A stretch of 64,000 nucleotides of DNA. It comes from Nannochloris sp. 'desiccata' (lineage: Eukaryota; Chlorophyta; Trebouxiophyceae; Chlorellales; Chlorellaceae). Below are positions 12,498 through 24,002 of this stretch, piece after piece. The notes beneath the pieces were generated by a model. That model saw only the letters and a list, made by a program, of their open reading frames with translations, searched no databases and had not been told where the DNA came from. Location of the stretch: positions 248,001-312,000 of the forward strand of contig JAGTXX020000013.1 in assembly GCA_019044685.2 (NCBI GenBank). Direction: 5' to 3'. A program made the position numbers and the translations under genes. Within the stretch, counting starts at the first letter, position 1; each line of letters starts with the position of its first letter.

Positions 12498-13963
12498 TCA
12501 AGTAGATTGCAGCGGGAGTGCCACGACATGTGCTGCACCCTGCGCTGCATCTTTATAAAACCCTTTCCTCAAAGGATCCATCTCTTCTAACTTTTTGTAC
12601 GCCTCGACTGCATCAAAATCCAAATTATCACCGCCAGCATCAGCATCAGCATCAGCAGTACCCAGTTCAGCTAGTAATTGGCACAGACGTGTGTGTGTCA
12701 ACAACGGCCACTTCGCATCTGGCTCTATTTCCAGCAGCTCTTTGCACATTGCTGCTTGCGTTGTTAGGGTGTTAATAAGAGCCACACGGGCAGCAGCAGC
12801 AGCAGCAGCAGCGGAAGCACTTGCTTCTTCCAAGGTGCTCTTCCCGTTTTCGGCATTAGTAATGTTGCTGCCTGTTGTGCTAGCCCTATTAGCTTTCTGG
12901 TACCTAGCCAAAGCGCATCCTAACAACCATCTATGATAAAACCAACCACTTTGATCCTCAGGCTCTGTATAGAACGCTTGCTTCACTAAATCAAATTCTT
13001 GGTCAAGGACCTCAGCAGGGACGGCGGCACTGGCACTGGTGGGGGCACCTAGTTCTACTAAAGTCTGATTTTCAACGTCTTTATTTTGTTCTACCATACT
13101 GTATTCATGCTGCTTAGTCTGATGTTTTTCTTCTCCTTTCTCCTCCGCCGCAAGAGCTTCTGCCGCTGGTAGAGTGACCGACGTGCGACCAAGCTCTTGT
13201 TCCTCCTGCTCCCCCGGGAGTGAATACAAAGCAGGTAGCAGCGCAGTTCTATAATGCCAAGCAGAATAATTCGAGAAATTCTGTTCTATCTTTCTTTGTG
13301 TAAATGCTAGTTCCCTTTCTACAGGCAATCCCATTTTTCTTGCTATAAGCTGTCGATAGCCCCATCCATGAAAATTTCGATCATCGGCCTCCAGCAACCT
13401 TTCTACCAACATAAGCTCTCGTTCCAAAGAACAGAAGCCAGAACCAACTGCCCATCGGCGATGATGCCATGTAGAGTACGATTTAGGGTTTTTCATTAAC
13501 GCGCGTTCGGTTAATGCCAGTTCTCCTGCGATTGTGGTGACGGCATCTTCTCCGCCAGCGTCGACAATTGGGCCGAGAGCTTCTCGTCTATAATTCCATA
13601 CTGTGTAGACTTCTGGGTTGAGTTCAAGGAGTTTGGAAGAGAGTTCTATGTGGAGAGGATCGAAAGATTTTGAGCTGCATGCAGTGAGGACTTTTTCCAA
13701 GAGTTGGCCAAAAAGAGCAGCCTGCGGGAATGTTTCAAATTAAATAATTGAATGAATAATGTGATCAAAAATTTCATTGTGCACTGTCTGGTGGCAATTT
13801 CATGGTGCGATAAAAATACATGTGAGAGCAAGTATGCCATGTATACTATCTACAGCATCTAGCAGACATCAGTCTAATAAATAATAGTAAATACCTTTTG
13901 CTCCGCTGCTCGGACCTTGTCTGGATCAACTCTCTTGTCTTTCACACGTGGCCTGCCGTGCAT
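12498..13963 (-). CDS. RGTA: Rab geranylgeranyltransferase alpha subunit
   Basis: Alpha subunit of geranylgeranyltransferase II, which with a beta subunit and Rab escort protein prenylates Rab GTPases in the cytosol. Two exons: 13963-13895 (MHGRPRVKDKR..., the typical start of this family) and 13721-12498, 430 aa. At least five prenyltransferase-alpha (PPTA) repeats are visible: VYTVWNYRREAL, SYSTWHHRRWAV, NFHGWGYRQLIA, NYSAWHYRTALL and QSGWFYHRWLLG. A low-complexity insert rich in Glu, Gln and Ala lies between repeats 4 and 5, and an Ala run of nine follows later. Plant RGTA proteins with a long C-terminal LRR extension are larger; none is present here. Confidence 0.9.
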
Positions 13964-14263
13964 CTCGCTGTCTGTGATGATACAACCTATGTAAAATATG
14001 ATGCATACTAGAGGCCAAAGCCCCAGATCAAGCTGTATCAAGAGCTGTTGGGCGTGCTTTCCTTCACAGCAGAGATGGCTGAAGTTAAGTTTCGGGTAAA
14101 AGTAGCACAGTTTAGACAAGTAAGCATCCAAATTTTGTCATAAATACGCCATCAAGCACCAAGAGAGTCCAAAAGTCGCATTAGAAGCATTGTTAAAGGC
14201 AGCTGAGTGCCCATCCTGAGTTTAAATATTGTCTTGGCCTTGCTGAAATATAGGATATAACCT

Positions 14264-16913
14264 ATGTCGGGAACTTTAATAGGAGGAGGTGCGAATTGAT
14301 GGATGTCTGGAATTATGAGATTATTTTCCAGGTCTGATCAGGACACATCGCTAAGATTGCTTTTGATTAATTTCGATCCTTATTGCTATTACAGATGAGG
14401 TGAACGCCATCGTCTTGGACGTTGGTACCTACCAAGTGAAATCCGGATATGCTGGAGAGGATACTCCCAAATTTGTATTCCCATCGGTAAGTCATTACTC
14501 AACTTTGGAGCAGAGTGATCAGTTCCTATTGTCGGCTGCAGCAGTGAAGAATTAAAAACTCAAGCTTTGTTCTTCAAACTTTTTTCTTTCTTTCTCTGCA
14601 GGCTGTCGGCGCTGGCGGTGAATCTCTCAGCAATGGATCTGATACGATGGATGTAGATACCCCTTCTGGCCGTAAGATCCACGTCGGCACTCAGGCTATG
14701 AATTTCCGTAGGGACGGGATGGAGGTACTTTCTCCATTTGTTGATGGAATTATATCTGATTGGGAAGCATTGGAAGCACTGTGGGATCACGCATTAAAGT
14801 ACGTTATTTAATAAGGGCTGTATTGAGAAAATTACATCATCATTAATGTCTGAGGTACTTGTTGGGTGCCATTTATCTACCGGTTTGACAAACTTTTTTA
14901 TTATTTGCAGGAATCAAATGCGTTTGACGACTGAAGAGCACCCTATGCTCCTCGCCGAGCCTTCTCATAATACTCCTGCTGCTCGTGAGAAGATGGTAGA
15001 GCTCATGTTTGAGAAATATAATGCACCAGCTGTGTTTTTGGCTAAAAATGCTGTGCTAAGTTCTTTTGCAACTGCTCGCCAGACATCTCTGGTCGTGGAT
15101 GTTGGCCACGAAAGCACTGTTGGTAAGTCTAAATTCTAGCTGGGATGGGATACTTGTTACATTATTGGGGAGTGCGTGGTCATAGCCTCGAAAGCCATGC
15201 CACCTTTGTCATGTTTATTATATATTTTTTTGCTTCGGCGGGGTTTCAAATCAACAACTTTTCGATGGCGAGCTTAAGGGTGTGGATTTGGTCCTTAAGC
15301 TGACTTCCTTCGTTGGTGGTTACGCTGGTAGCGATAACGGGCCTGGTGACACCGCAAGCACGGCCCAAAGCTGCTTTGGAAGGGACGAAAACGTAGGGGA
15401 CATTCTGCAACAGTTGCGGGATGGGGATGGAGAAGCGGATGTGAGCTTTTTAGATTTTTTTGTCCATTTTGGGGATTTTTATTCAAGTTATATCTTGAGT
15501 TTTGCTTACCTTGTCTTCTGCCAACAAGGGCAAATGGAGCAGAATTTCAATTGGTTCAGTGTCCGCAGCCATCACAACGACTTCGCTGATGCCGCGATTG
15601 AGAGTTTTGGTTGCTGCATTAGGCAAATGGAATGGGTTGCTTAATTAGTATGCAATACATTTGCTTCATGATCGATTGGTTTTGGTTCTGCATCACGCAT
15701 GCATGCTCGCTTACCTTCATTGGCACCCTTTTTGAGCTGTTTGTAGTTGGACGCTTGCTGGACAATATCCAGAATTTTGTTCGTCAACTGCAAAGGAATA
15801 GTTTTGGGTTAACTTCATATTGTTGGTGCTCGCATGCACGTTTGTTCTTCGAATCAATCATAATTTTTCTCACCTCAGCATCGGCCAAAGGATAGGCTTT
15901 TGGGTTCACAGCCTCACTCATCTTTTCGATCCCTGGCTGATCACAACCCGGGGAATGGAAATTTATATATAGATGAAGCTTAAATAAAAACTTGACTTCT
16001 CCGTTGGGGAGCCTCTCTTTTGTCCCCTTCTGCTCTCATCCCAATATTTGCCACCTTTCTAGGTACTCAAAATTCTTCCTTCCAGACATATTTCCTAACA
16101 TTTTTCTCTCTCGTCTCCCCTATACCTGCAGTGGCTGCTGTCCATGACGGCTATGTCCTTAAAAAATCCATCGTCCGCTCCCCCATTGCTGGCCATCTCC
16201 TGACCCGTTGCATGCACCACGCCATCAAGTCTGGAGGCAAAGAAATCCACCCTCGCTACGAATTCCGCCGCGCTGAATCCGCCCCTGGTAAATTCAAGGT
16301 CGAGTATTCTAAATTTCCTAAGACTACAGCGAGTTACAAAGCCTACCAGGTAGAAGGTATCTGTCAAGATATCAAACACAGTGTTTGTCGGGTTTCAGAA
16401 ACACCCTTCAGCCCAGAGGAAAATTCGAATCTACCCACTGTTGCGTACGAGCTTCCAGATGGACAAGAGATCCAAGTAGGTGCTGCACGCTTCACTGTCC
16501 CTGAAATCATGTTTAATCCTTCATTACTAGCTGAATTTGGAGACGTCGAAGCCACCGCTCGCACAAAAGGCGGGGCTGCCGCTCAACTTCAAGCGTTACC
16601 TGCAGTCGTTGCAGAGTGCATTGGCCAATGTGATGTCGATGTGAGGCGCGATTTATACTCTGGAGTGGTACTTACAGGTGGAACGTCTTTGTTTGCTTCT
16701 CTAAGAGATCGTTTGGAAAGGGAAATGACAGAGACTGCCCCAGCGATGATGAAGGTCAAGGTGTCTGCCGCAACGAATTCCGTGGAAAGAAGATATTCTA
16801 CATGGATAGGTGGCTCTATTTTGGCATCTTTGGGAACATTCCAACAAATGTGGATGTCAAAGGAAGAGTACAAGGAGCATGGAGCAGGATTAATTCATAA
16901 AAAGGCACCTTAA
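14264..16913 (+). CDS. ARP4: Actin-related protein ARP4 (BAF53 type)
   Basis: Nuclear actin-related protein found in SWI/SNF, INO80, SWR1 and NuA4 chromatin complexes. Five exons: 14264-14288 (MSGTLIGG), 14395-14486, 14602-14798, 14911-15122 and 16132-16913; all phases agree, giving 435 aa, the usual ARP4 length. Diagnostic parts include [24 protein letters not shown], the acidic TMDVDTP insert, [19 protein letters not shown] and the C-terminal [18 protein letters not shown]. The fourth intron is 1009 nt, far longer than the other three, because it contains the SNU13 gene on the opposite strand. A nearer ATG at 14076 leads to an out-of-phase join, so the 25-nt first exon is preferred. Confidence 0.92.
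15246..15921 (-). CDS. SNU13: SNU13 / 15.5K (NHP2-like 1), nested inside ARP4 intron 4
   Basis: Kink-turn RNA-binding protein of the L7Ae family; a core part of the U4/U6.U5 tri-snRNP and of box C/D snoRNPs. Four exons read on the minus strand: 15921-15874 ([16 protein letters not shown]), 15787-15715 ([18 protein letters not shown]), 15613-15510 ([20 protein letters not shown]) and 15404-15246 ([19 protein letters not shown]). They join in phase to 127 aa, matching the usual 126-128 aa. The entire gene lies within the fourth intron of the plus-strand ARP4 gene; each set of splice sites is clean on its own strand. Transcripts of the two genes would be partly antisense to each other. Confidence 0.93.
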
Positions 16914-17137
16914 AGAGGGAGAAGAAAAGGATTATCATTTGGATTCTTTTTTCTATCCGTCTTGGCCGAAAGGCAGAGGCTATCATCCTTTTCACTTTTT
17001 ATTAATTGTTTCCTTGGTTAAGTACCAAAGAAACAGTGTAACTATCTCCAACTTGATACTGAATAATAACTTAACAATGTATAGCAGTTAAAGGTTTTTG
17101 AAAGATACCTTCATCATACACTTGATTGTGATTTTTT

Positions 17138-18268
17138 CTACCACACAACTGGCGTTCCATCCCATGCAACATAACTCCCAGTGTCTTTCATCTGCACTCT
17201 ATCAACAACCTCAAGCAACTGCTTAATCGCTCTTTCTTTTGTAAATAGCTTTTCTGGAGCTACATTTCTTTGGAAAGGCGCTGATAAATCTGTGGCAACC
17301 GTACCAGGGTGAAGCACTATGGCGGCTACCTTTTGATTCTTTCTTGCGAGCTCAAGGCTCATAGTTTTTGTGAGTTGGTTTAATGCCGTTTTACTGGCAC
17401 GGTAGCTGTACCATCCACCTAAACGGTTGTCCCCAATACTGCCTACACGGGCAGATAGATTAGCAATCACGGCAGGGTGTTCACTGGAAAACAGGACAGG
17501 AGTCATACATCGTCAGTATTAAAAACATACATAAAAAAGTTACAAAGCATACTCGAATAACTCAAATCTACGTTCTCTGTTTTGACTTACTCAGTTGCAG
17601 TTTTTCCTGCGTTTATAAGCAGTGGTGCAAACGCTTTACACACCAAAATCGGTCCAAATGTATTTACTCTGAATACTCGCTCGAGATTTTCCATCGTAAC
17701 TCTATTAAGTGCTGTTTCAGGGCTCATAACTCCAGGTATGTGTAGTACACCAGAGACATTTAGCAGTAAATTTATGTGTGAGTGAACTTCTGAGACCTGT
17801 TCTGCTGCTGCGTGGATGCTAGCCTCATTGCCTGTGTCGAGTTGAACCACGTGGAGGCGGTGTTGATGGTGGTCTTTGAGAAGTTGTAGGTCTGTAGCTG
17901 CACTAGGATTTCGACATGTGGCTATTACAGATCCTGGACGGGCTAGTAGTTGGCGAACAAACTCTAAGCCGAGACCTGCAGGGGGTAATGAAAAGTTAAC
18001 TAAGAAACAGAATTACTGGGGAAAATAACTTGGCATTGGAGGCGGTGGTGGGGAACAAAAATGATATGTTGGCAAATGTAGATAAAATGATTGCGCATTG
18101 GTAAAGAGGGACTTCTGATCCCGCATTATTACCTCTGCTGGCACCTTGAACAAGCGAAACTTTGTCTGCAGATGTATCAACACCAGCTGGATTAATGGAG
18201 GACAAGGCTCTTGTGGTGATCTGAAGAGCTTTGCCTTTATGGCACTGAAACATCATCGCCGCCCGCAT
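17138..18268 (-). CDS. Short-chain dehydrogenase/reductase (C-factor-like)
   Basis: NAD(P)-dependent oxidoreductase of the classical SDR superfamily; substrate unknown. Three exons: 18268-18133, 17975-17591 and 17483-17138, giving 288 aa. The cofactor-binding motif is QGASRGLGLEF (TGxxxGxG type), the NxxG region appears as LLLNVSGVL, and the active-site Tyr/Lys are in YSYRASK. A ~35-residue N-terminal extension rich in Arg and Ser could target an organelle. The start ATG at 18268 lies 185 bp from the divergent LON-domain gene, suggesting a shared promoter. Confidence 0.87.
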
Positions 18269-18453
18269 TGGGATCTTCGTGTCAGGCACGAAATGACAGA
18301 TTATTAGAATTCTAATTTTATCTCTGCAGTTAGCAAGCAGACCCTCCTTCAACTTGTGGACCCTAACGACGATAGGAGGAAGGTTTTTTTAAAGTGACAC
18401 ATTCTTCTACATGTCGCGACAGAATTCTTTCTGTAAATTTTCGAAATATTACG

Positions 18454-20358
18454 ATGCACGCGAGGCCCCTCTCGAGGCCTCCTCAAGCCACATGGCTATC
18501 ACCACCAGATCGCTTTAATAATAATAATAATCTTTCAAGACAGAAAATCTCCCCTTCTAGCTCTCGCTTCATCTGTCGCAGCGCATCTTCTAATGACGAT
18601 GCATCGATACGACAGAAAGCAAAGGCTTTAGACCAGCTATTTTACTCGACCTCGACCTCTGAAGATTTTGACGGCGCTCCTCCTCGTGGCAAAGACCCTG
18701 CTCCTGAAGACCCTGCTAGGGCAGCTTTATTATCCCTCCCTGGTGTCATTCCAGATTTACCACTGTGGAGGGTTCAATGGGCAGTCTTGCCTTCTTACCA
18801 AGAAGTTCTCCACGTCCACGTGCCTCACTACGTTGATCTCTTTTCCCGCTTATTTACTCAAAAACGACCTTGGCGTTTTGGCCATCTCTACCTACCAAAT
18901 GGGAGCGCAAGTTTAGGAGCTGAAGAATACGCTTTGCAATACGGGTCTAATGCTCCGCTAGTAGGTACTCTCATGGAAATCGTGCAGGCTGTTCGATTTC
19001 CGGATGGACGCCTATTAATTCTTGCTGCTGGTGTTGGGAGATTTAAAGTTTTAAACACTCTGCAAACTGTCCCTGCATCACGAGCAGACGTGATGCTGCT
19101 TCCTGATGAAGAAGAGCTTCAAGCTGTTTCAGAAAACGCCACAAAGGCGTTAGAAACCTTAACCAAAGACGAGGAGTTGTCAGTTATGAGAGCCATGCAC
19201 GCTGCCGACGCTGCCACCCAGCACAGCGCAGCAGCTGCAGCGCAATCTTGGTGGGAATACGAATTGATGCATTGTAGAGTCCACGAAAAGCTTGCAGTGA
19301 TAGATAGTAGCGATAACGAGACGGCTGCAATGCAATTTGGAAGAAGGCTCGTCAATATCGGAAGCAACGAGATCATGGAATTACCGTGGGCTTCAGATGA
19401 TTTGAATAAGAAATATTTTTCAATGATGCAAACACCGCCGGCAAGTTATGATAGTGATGGGGAGGAAGAATCAGAAGCCCCGTTGTTTGATGTCAATATC
19501 AAGGCGGAGATAGCAGCGGATGAAGCAGCAGAAGAGATGATTCAAAGGCTGTTGAAATACCGGCAGCAAGAAAACGAAGAAACCCGAGGAGCACCAGATT
19601 CTTCATTGTGGGAAGAATTGGAAACTTTCTTACGCAATAGATACAGCGCAATCAATAGTCTGAAAGAACGTGGCATCAATCCTATTGCGAGTAGTGGAGC
19701 TGGAGGACGACTTGCTCCTCATTCTTCTTTTAATGATGACGGAAGAATGGATGAGGAACATGGCGACATCGACAAAGGAGAGATGAATCAACGAGAAAGC
19801 ACTCGTGACACTGATCGATTGGCCGATTGTTTGAGACTAGAACAGCAGATATGGCACGAGATAGACGCTGTGCGCGATCTAGCAGAGAAAATAGCAGGCA
19901 GAGCCACGCCCCTAGCAGATGGGTTGACGTGTCTACGTCCTTCTTTTAAAAACATTTCAGGCGCTTCCATCCCCCCCGGCACTGGCGGTGATTTAGAATC
20001 TTTCAGGAAGCAAGAGGCAGAATGGAAGCTAAGGAATCAAGAAAATCATCTAGAAGAAATGGCCGGGGGGAAAGATCTTCGCGGTATTTATCAAGGGGCG
20101 CATCCTGCCTTTCCCAATTTACGTAGAGTTCAAAGATTATCTTTTGCACTGGCATCGTCGTTAGGTGATGTGTCTGCTTCTGAGGGAAGGCAAGCGTGGC
20201 TTGAAGTGCACTCTGTTGCGGGGAGGTTACGATTAGGGTTGTCCGCGTTGAGGAGGCATAGGGATGTTTTGGCTGCGGTGGTTGCTGTCCGAAATTTGAG
20301 TGACAATGGTGGTGGTGGTGACAGTGGTGGTGAAAATAACGAAAATCTTGAAAATTAG
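18454..20358 (+). CDS. LON substrate-binding-domain protein, probably plastid-targeted
   Basis: Intronless, 634 aa. The N-terminal ~60 residues are rich in Ser, Arg and Pro with few acids, like a chloroplast transit peptide. About residues 85-220 (PLWRVQWAVLPSYQEVLHVHVPHYVDLFSRLF..., GTLMEIVQAVRFPDGRLLILAAGVGRFKV) match the LON/ATP-dependent-protease N-terminal domain seen in stand-alone LON-domain proteins. There is no AAA+ or Ser-Lys protease domain. The C-terminal half is charged, with acidic stretches and no recognised domain. LON domains bind substrate in proteases and cereblon-like adaptors; the role here is unknown. It is divergent from the SDR gene. Confidence 0.75.
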   Translation: MHARPLSRPPQATWLSPPDRFNNNNNLSRQKISPSSSRFICRSASSNDDASIRQKAKALDQLFYSTSTSEDFDGAPPRGKDPAPEDPARAALLSLPGVIPDLPLWRVQWAVLPSYQEVLHVHVPHYVDLFSRLFTQKRPWRFGHLYLPNGSASLGAEEYALQYGSNAPLVGTLMEIVQAVRFPDGRLLILAAGVGRFKVLNTLQTVPASRADVMLLPDEEELQAVSENATKALETLTKDEELSVMRAMHAADAATQHSAAAAAQSWWEYELMHCRVHEKLAVIDSSDNETAAMQFGRRLVNIGSNEIMELPWASDDLNKKYFSMMQTPPASYDSDGEEESEAPLFDVNIKAEIAADEAAEEMIQRLLKYRQQENEETRGAPDSSLWEELETFLRNRYSAINSLKERGINPIASSGAGGRLAPHSSFNDDGRMDEEHGDIDKGEMNQRESTRDTDRLADCLRLEQQIWHEIDAVRDLAEKIAGRATPLADGLTCLRPSFKNISGASIPPGTGGDLESFRKQEAEWKLRNQENHLEEMAGGKDLRGIYQGAHPAFPNLRRVQRLSFALASSLGDVSASEGRQAWLEVHSVAGRLRLGLSALRRHRDVLAAVVAVRNLSDNGGGGDSGGENNENLEN

Positions 20359-20752
20359 AGATATTATAATGCCTCTTTCTGTATTCTAGAGTTTGCAATA
20401 CACGATTTACTGAGAAGGTTTATAATGTTAAAGAGAAAAAAGAACTATCAATAGATTTATAAACAGAAAAGATGAAAAAATAAGTTAAGTTCTTGTCCTG
20501 CAAGCACATATCGATATAGGTCGTGGTCGGTGAGAGTCAAATAGTGACACCGTTGATTGGTAGGTTACTGTTCATATATCTTAAGATAAATAGAGAAATA
20601 AATAACTGAGAAAGGTAGAAAACACATCAACGAAGTAAATTAACATGAGCAAACAGAGACTAGTGACTAGCAGTACCTATGAATCAAGGAAATTAATCCT
20701 TCTCTCGCCTCTCGTAATACTAATTAGCTCTCATAATAAAAATTAATTTAGC
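20359..20752. other. Convergent 3' intergenic region
   Basis: 394 bp between the stops of the LON-domain gene and the secreted 407-aa gene. It is AT-rich, consistent with two 3' UTRs; no further gene is visible. Confidence 0.5.
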
Positions 20753-22064
20753 TTAGCTGGAAAATAGCCAAAATTTGGGGTCGATAACAACACTCACTTG
20801 CTGAGCATTATATGGAGAGCGAAGAGGTCCACTATTCGAGTACGTTCCACTGAACAATGGACCCCATGCTTTAGTAAAAGAAACCCATAAATAGTACTTT
20901 GAGTTCTTGGCGCCAAGACCTCGCACCGAGCCCTTGCATTCTTTCCCGGTGCAAAGAGTCCCATTCAAAGCCATCTCAGCAGGAGGAGTGCATATTCCTT
21001 TACATTCTGCAATCCAATCGGTCAACGCAGCTTCTTTCAGTAAGAAAACAGTCAATTCCGAATTCTCAGTACCTGTATTGGATAAGGTTCTTTGAATTTG
21101 TACAGTCCAATCTGCCCCTGTGGCATTACTAATCAGATACGTACGGTAACTTTGCATAGAGTAATGATATGGCTGGGTACTATTTGTACTACTAGTAGTA
21201 CCAGAAGTAGGAGCGGTAGGGGTGGGGGTTTCCAACTGATACCCAGTTGAGCCCATGGTAAAGATATCTGACAAAGCTGGTGTTGGGGTCAACGGTCCCA
21301 ATTTGCATGGGAAAGCCTTGGTTACGACAGTATATTGTATTTTGTTAGCATTGTTCAATTTTCCAGTGGTGTTAAACTGGGTGATCAAGTCGGTGTCGGT
21401 AGTGAAGAAGCTGTGGGATAATGTGTGGTTGAATTTGTAGTCTTCCCGGTACGTTAACGTAGAAGGAGGGATGATGGACGTAGAGCAAGAGCGAGAGGTG
21501 CTATTTTGACCTCCTGCAGTACACGTAGAGGCAATAACTTCAAGATAGGGGCCGAAGGCACTGTGTTCTTCCTTGTTATTAGGTCCATCAAGCTGCTGAA
21601 CAATAACTCCCACTTTCTTCTTCATTCCACTGGCCAAAGAGGTATTAAAACTAGCCCCACAGATGCCGCCTTCAACAACTGCAGGGTCGTAACTAACGTC
21701 CATTGACATGCTGCCGACTCTAGATGAGAAATTTTGAATGTCCGTAACAAAGTTAGAATTTATTTGTCTCCAAATGCAGGATGCAGTGGAATCTTCGTTA
21801 TCAAGAGCCATGCGATCGAGGCAAGCGTTTTTATTCTTCTGGATTGCACAGATAACGCCGAGGCGGGGCTCAGAAGGTAAGCCGCTGTAAAGAAAAAACG
21901 AGTTTTCTGTTAATTAGCTTACGCGTTTATGTGATACTTGAAAGGCATAAATGGAATAAATGGTGGACGTACATGCAGTATTTAGTAGATGCAGCGCTGG
22001 CACAGGCCAATATGGCCAAAAGGCAGAAGGCCAGAGTGGCGGGGAAACATGATGTTCTCATCAT
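20753..22064 (-). CDS. Secreted Thr/Ser-rich protein of unknown function, 407 aa
   Basis: Two exons: 22064-21973 encodes a clear signal peptide (MMRTSCFPAT, then a hydrophobic core ending ACASA) and 21884-20753 follows in phase (KYC|IGLPSEPRLGV). The mature part has about ten Cys, many NxS/T sequons and a Thr/Ser/Pro stretch near the middle (TPTPTAPTSGTTSSTNST), which looks like an O-glycosylated linker between two halves. The C-terminal half contains CKGICTPPAE and ending VVIDPKFWLFSS. I do not recognise a family. A cell-wall or extracellular-matrix role would fit but is only inference. Confidence 0.72.
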
Positions 22065-22895
22065 TTCGAAAATTAATTATTCGCAAGGCAAACGCACTCA
22101 ATTATATCTATGGCCGTTTTTAAACAAAAATTAATGCATATGCAGTCCGAGGTGCGTCAAATAAAATTAATAGCAAGATGTGATCAATTTGAAATCCCTC
22201 GAAAGAAGCAAAGGTCTAGCTTTAGTGGCGTGCCAAGATAGGTTTAACGCTAACTAACTGGGTAAAAAATAACAGAATTCTGCGGACTCTAATAAAATTG
22301 GTAATGCTAACGCGGTTAAGTTGACTGCCTATGGGGTTTTGCCTCCTTTCTCAGCCGAAGTCTCAGACGAAGCTGAACTCCGCGGCAAAATTTTAAATTA
22401 AAAAATGCGAGGGAATAGTTGCACTCGACCCATTTAGCTCGTGAGTATGTCAGCAAAATAGCCTGCGTGGGGAGCGGAGGGCCTTAAAACGTTCCCTCTG
22501 TTTGCCGCCAGCGTTGTGCGTATGGCGGCTGTGGCAGTTATGAGGGAATTTTTCTTCTTCATCTCGTACACAGTCCACACACTGCATAAAGCTACAGTTT
22601 GATAGCTTTTAAAGTATCCAAGAAGGATGCTGCGGTGGTCAAGAAGATGGTTTGGATTTGAAACAGCTGCCTCCCACTCTTTCAGATACAGTTCAGCTAC
22701 CTCACCCCTGAAAAGAAGCAGGCTCCCAGCCAAAGCTTTTCTCTCTTATATAGCACCTAAATCCGTCTCTGTTCCATTTATAATAGTCTAATAAGCGCAA
22801 AGTATTAAACGATAAAAGTCTTTTGATTGAACAAGGCTCAGCAAGAGCACGAAAGCTTCAATTTCAGCAAACAACTTGTTACAAAGCAAGCCAAC
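22065..22895. other. Intergenic region between divergent genes
   Basis: 831 bp containing the promoters of the secreted 407-aa gene and of the membrane-protein gene. A 300-nt open frame at 22434-22733 (-) has no ATG at its start and no recognised motif; I regard it as unsupported. Confidence 0.45.
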
Positions 22896-24002
22896 ATGGT
22901 TGAGACTCGTAGGGCGACCAATATGGATGAGACCACCACTGATATGCGCCATGAACACCCGGCGACAGAGAGTAAACATGTGAAAGGCGCCGAGACTTCT
23001 GGCGCGGCTACTATCCGTGTCCGTGCTGGAGGACCAGCTCAAGCTCTTGTGAACAAGGCTCGAGGCTTCATGGGTACTTCGACCTCCCAGCAATACACTA
23101 TTCTCGCGCTGGTGCACGCCATGCTTGCCGTCCCATTGATCTTCGGGTGTAATTTAACTACCAAGTTCATGTTTGGCAAGGCTGCTGACCCTCCTGATGC
23201 CCAGCATTGCCAACTTTTGAACCTTTACGCTTCTGGCTTGTTGACATCTTCAAGTATGTTATTGGCTTTAGAAGAGCTCACCCGTGGCAACTTGCTCCAC
23301 ACATATACCGCAGACATTTTGAAATTCGGTCTTGTAGCTCATTCTGTCGTTGCGTTTGCTTCTATGATCCTCTTTCCCCGCACTCTCAGCGTTGGCTGGG
23401 TCACTCTCGAAGGCCTTGCTGCACTCGCCACTGCAGCCCTCCCTGCTTCTTCCCTCCTTACCAAGCCTGAAGACCGCTCCCGTATTTGGCGTGATATCCA
23501 AAACATGCCTTCTTGGGCTGCTGGTGCTCTCAGATTCCGTGTTCCTGCGCAGCGTCGCTTCTCTTGGCTTGCCATTATGTACAACCTCCTCACCATAAAC
23601 TTCTTCACCGCTGGCATGCTGTACTTTATTGCCCCTAAATGGACACTGTACCATACTTTTGGCTATGATTATGGCGCCTCTACTCACTATTTGTGGAAAT
23701 TTATCGGTTCTGGTGCCTTAATGACGGTATTGCCTGCGGCAACCATGGCCTTGAAACACAAAGCGGATATTCAAAGAATGTCTGCTGCCCCTGCTCGCAC
23801 CTTAAATATTGGCCTTTTGGGTACTTCTCTCGGTCATTTGATGGTATTGGGTGACGTAATGGCTAAGGGACATGGTGGTATGTTGCTTCCTGTTCTTTTG
23901 GGCGCTTGGGGAGGTGCCTTGGCGACGTCTATGTTCGGATTGACTGCGCCTGAAATGTCTCAAATAGCCGAAGAAGTAGTCGCTGAAGCCAAGAGACAGT
24001 AG
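22896..24002 (+). CDS. Multispanning membrane protein of unknown function, 368 aa
   Basis: Intronless. The first in-frame ATG is at 22896 (MVETRRATNMDETTT). About 75 hydrophilic residues are followed by roughly eight hydrophobic segments, in two blocks of about four with a central charged loop (EDRSRIWRDIQNMPSW). The two halves look alike in layout: each begins with a helix, then a loop with FG and a Tyr/Leu-rich helix (TKFMFGKAADPPDAQHCQLL and YHTFGYDYGASTHYLWKF), suggesting an internal duplication. No transporter signature is visible. Codon use is biased toward C/G third positions, suggesting high expression. Confidence 0.75.
   Translation: MVETRRATNMDETTTDMRHEHPATESKHVKGAETSGAATIRVRAGGPAQALVNKARGFMGTSTSQQYTILALVHAMLAVPLIFGCNLTTKFMFGKAADPPDAQHCQLLNLYASGLLTSSSMLLALEELTRGNLLHTYTADILKFGLVAHSVVAFASMILFPRTLSVGWVTLEGLAALATAALPASSLLTKPEDRSRIWRDIQNMPSWAAGALRFRVPAQRRFSWLAIMYNLLTINFFTAGMLYFIAPKWTLYHTFGYDYGASTHYLWKFIGSGALMTVLPAATMALKHKADIQRMSAAPARTLNIGLLGTSLGHLMVLGDVMAKGHGGMLLPVLLGAWGGALATSMFGLTAPEMSQIAEEVVAEAKRQ

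Noticed and set aside
14076..14096. Alternative ARP4 first exon starting at 14076
   Set aside because: Its GT donor would put exon 2 out of frame, while the 14264 exon gives the conserved start in phase.
22434..22733. 99-codon frame on the minus strand
   Set aside because: No ATG at its start, no recognisable domain; not strong enough for a gene call.
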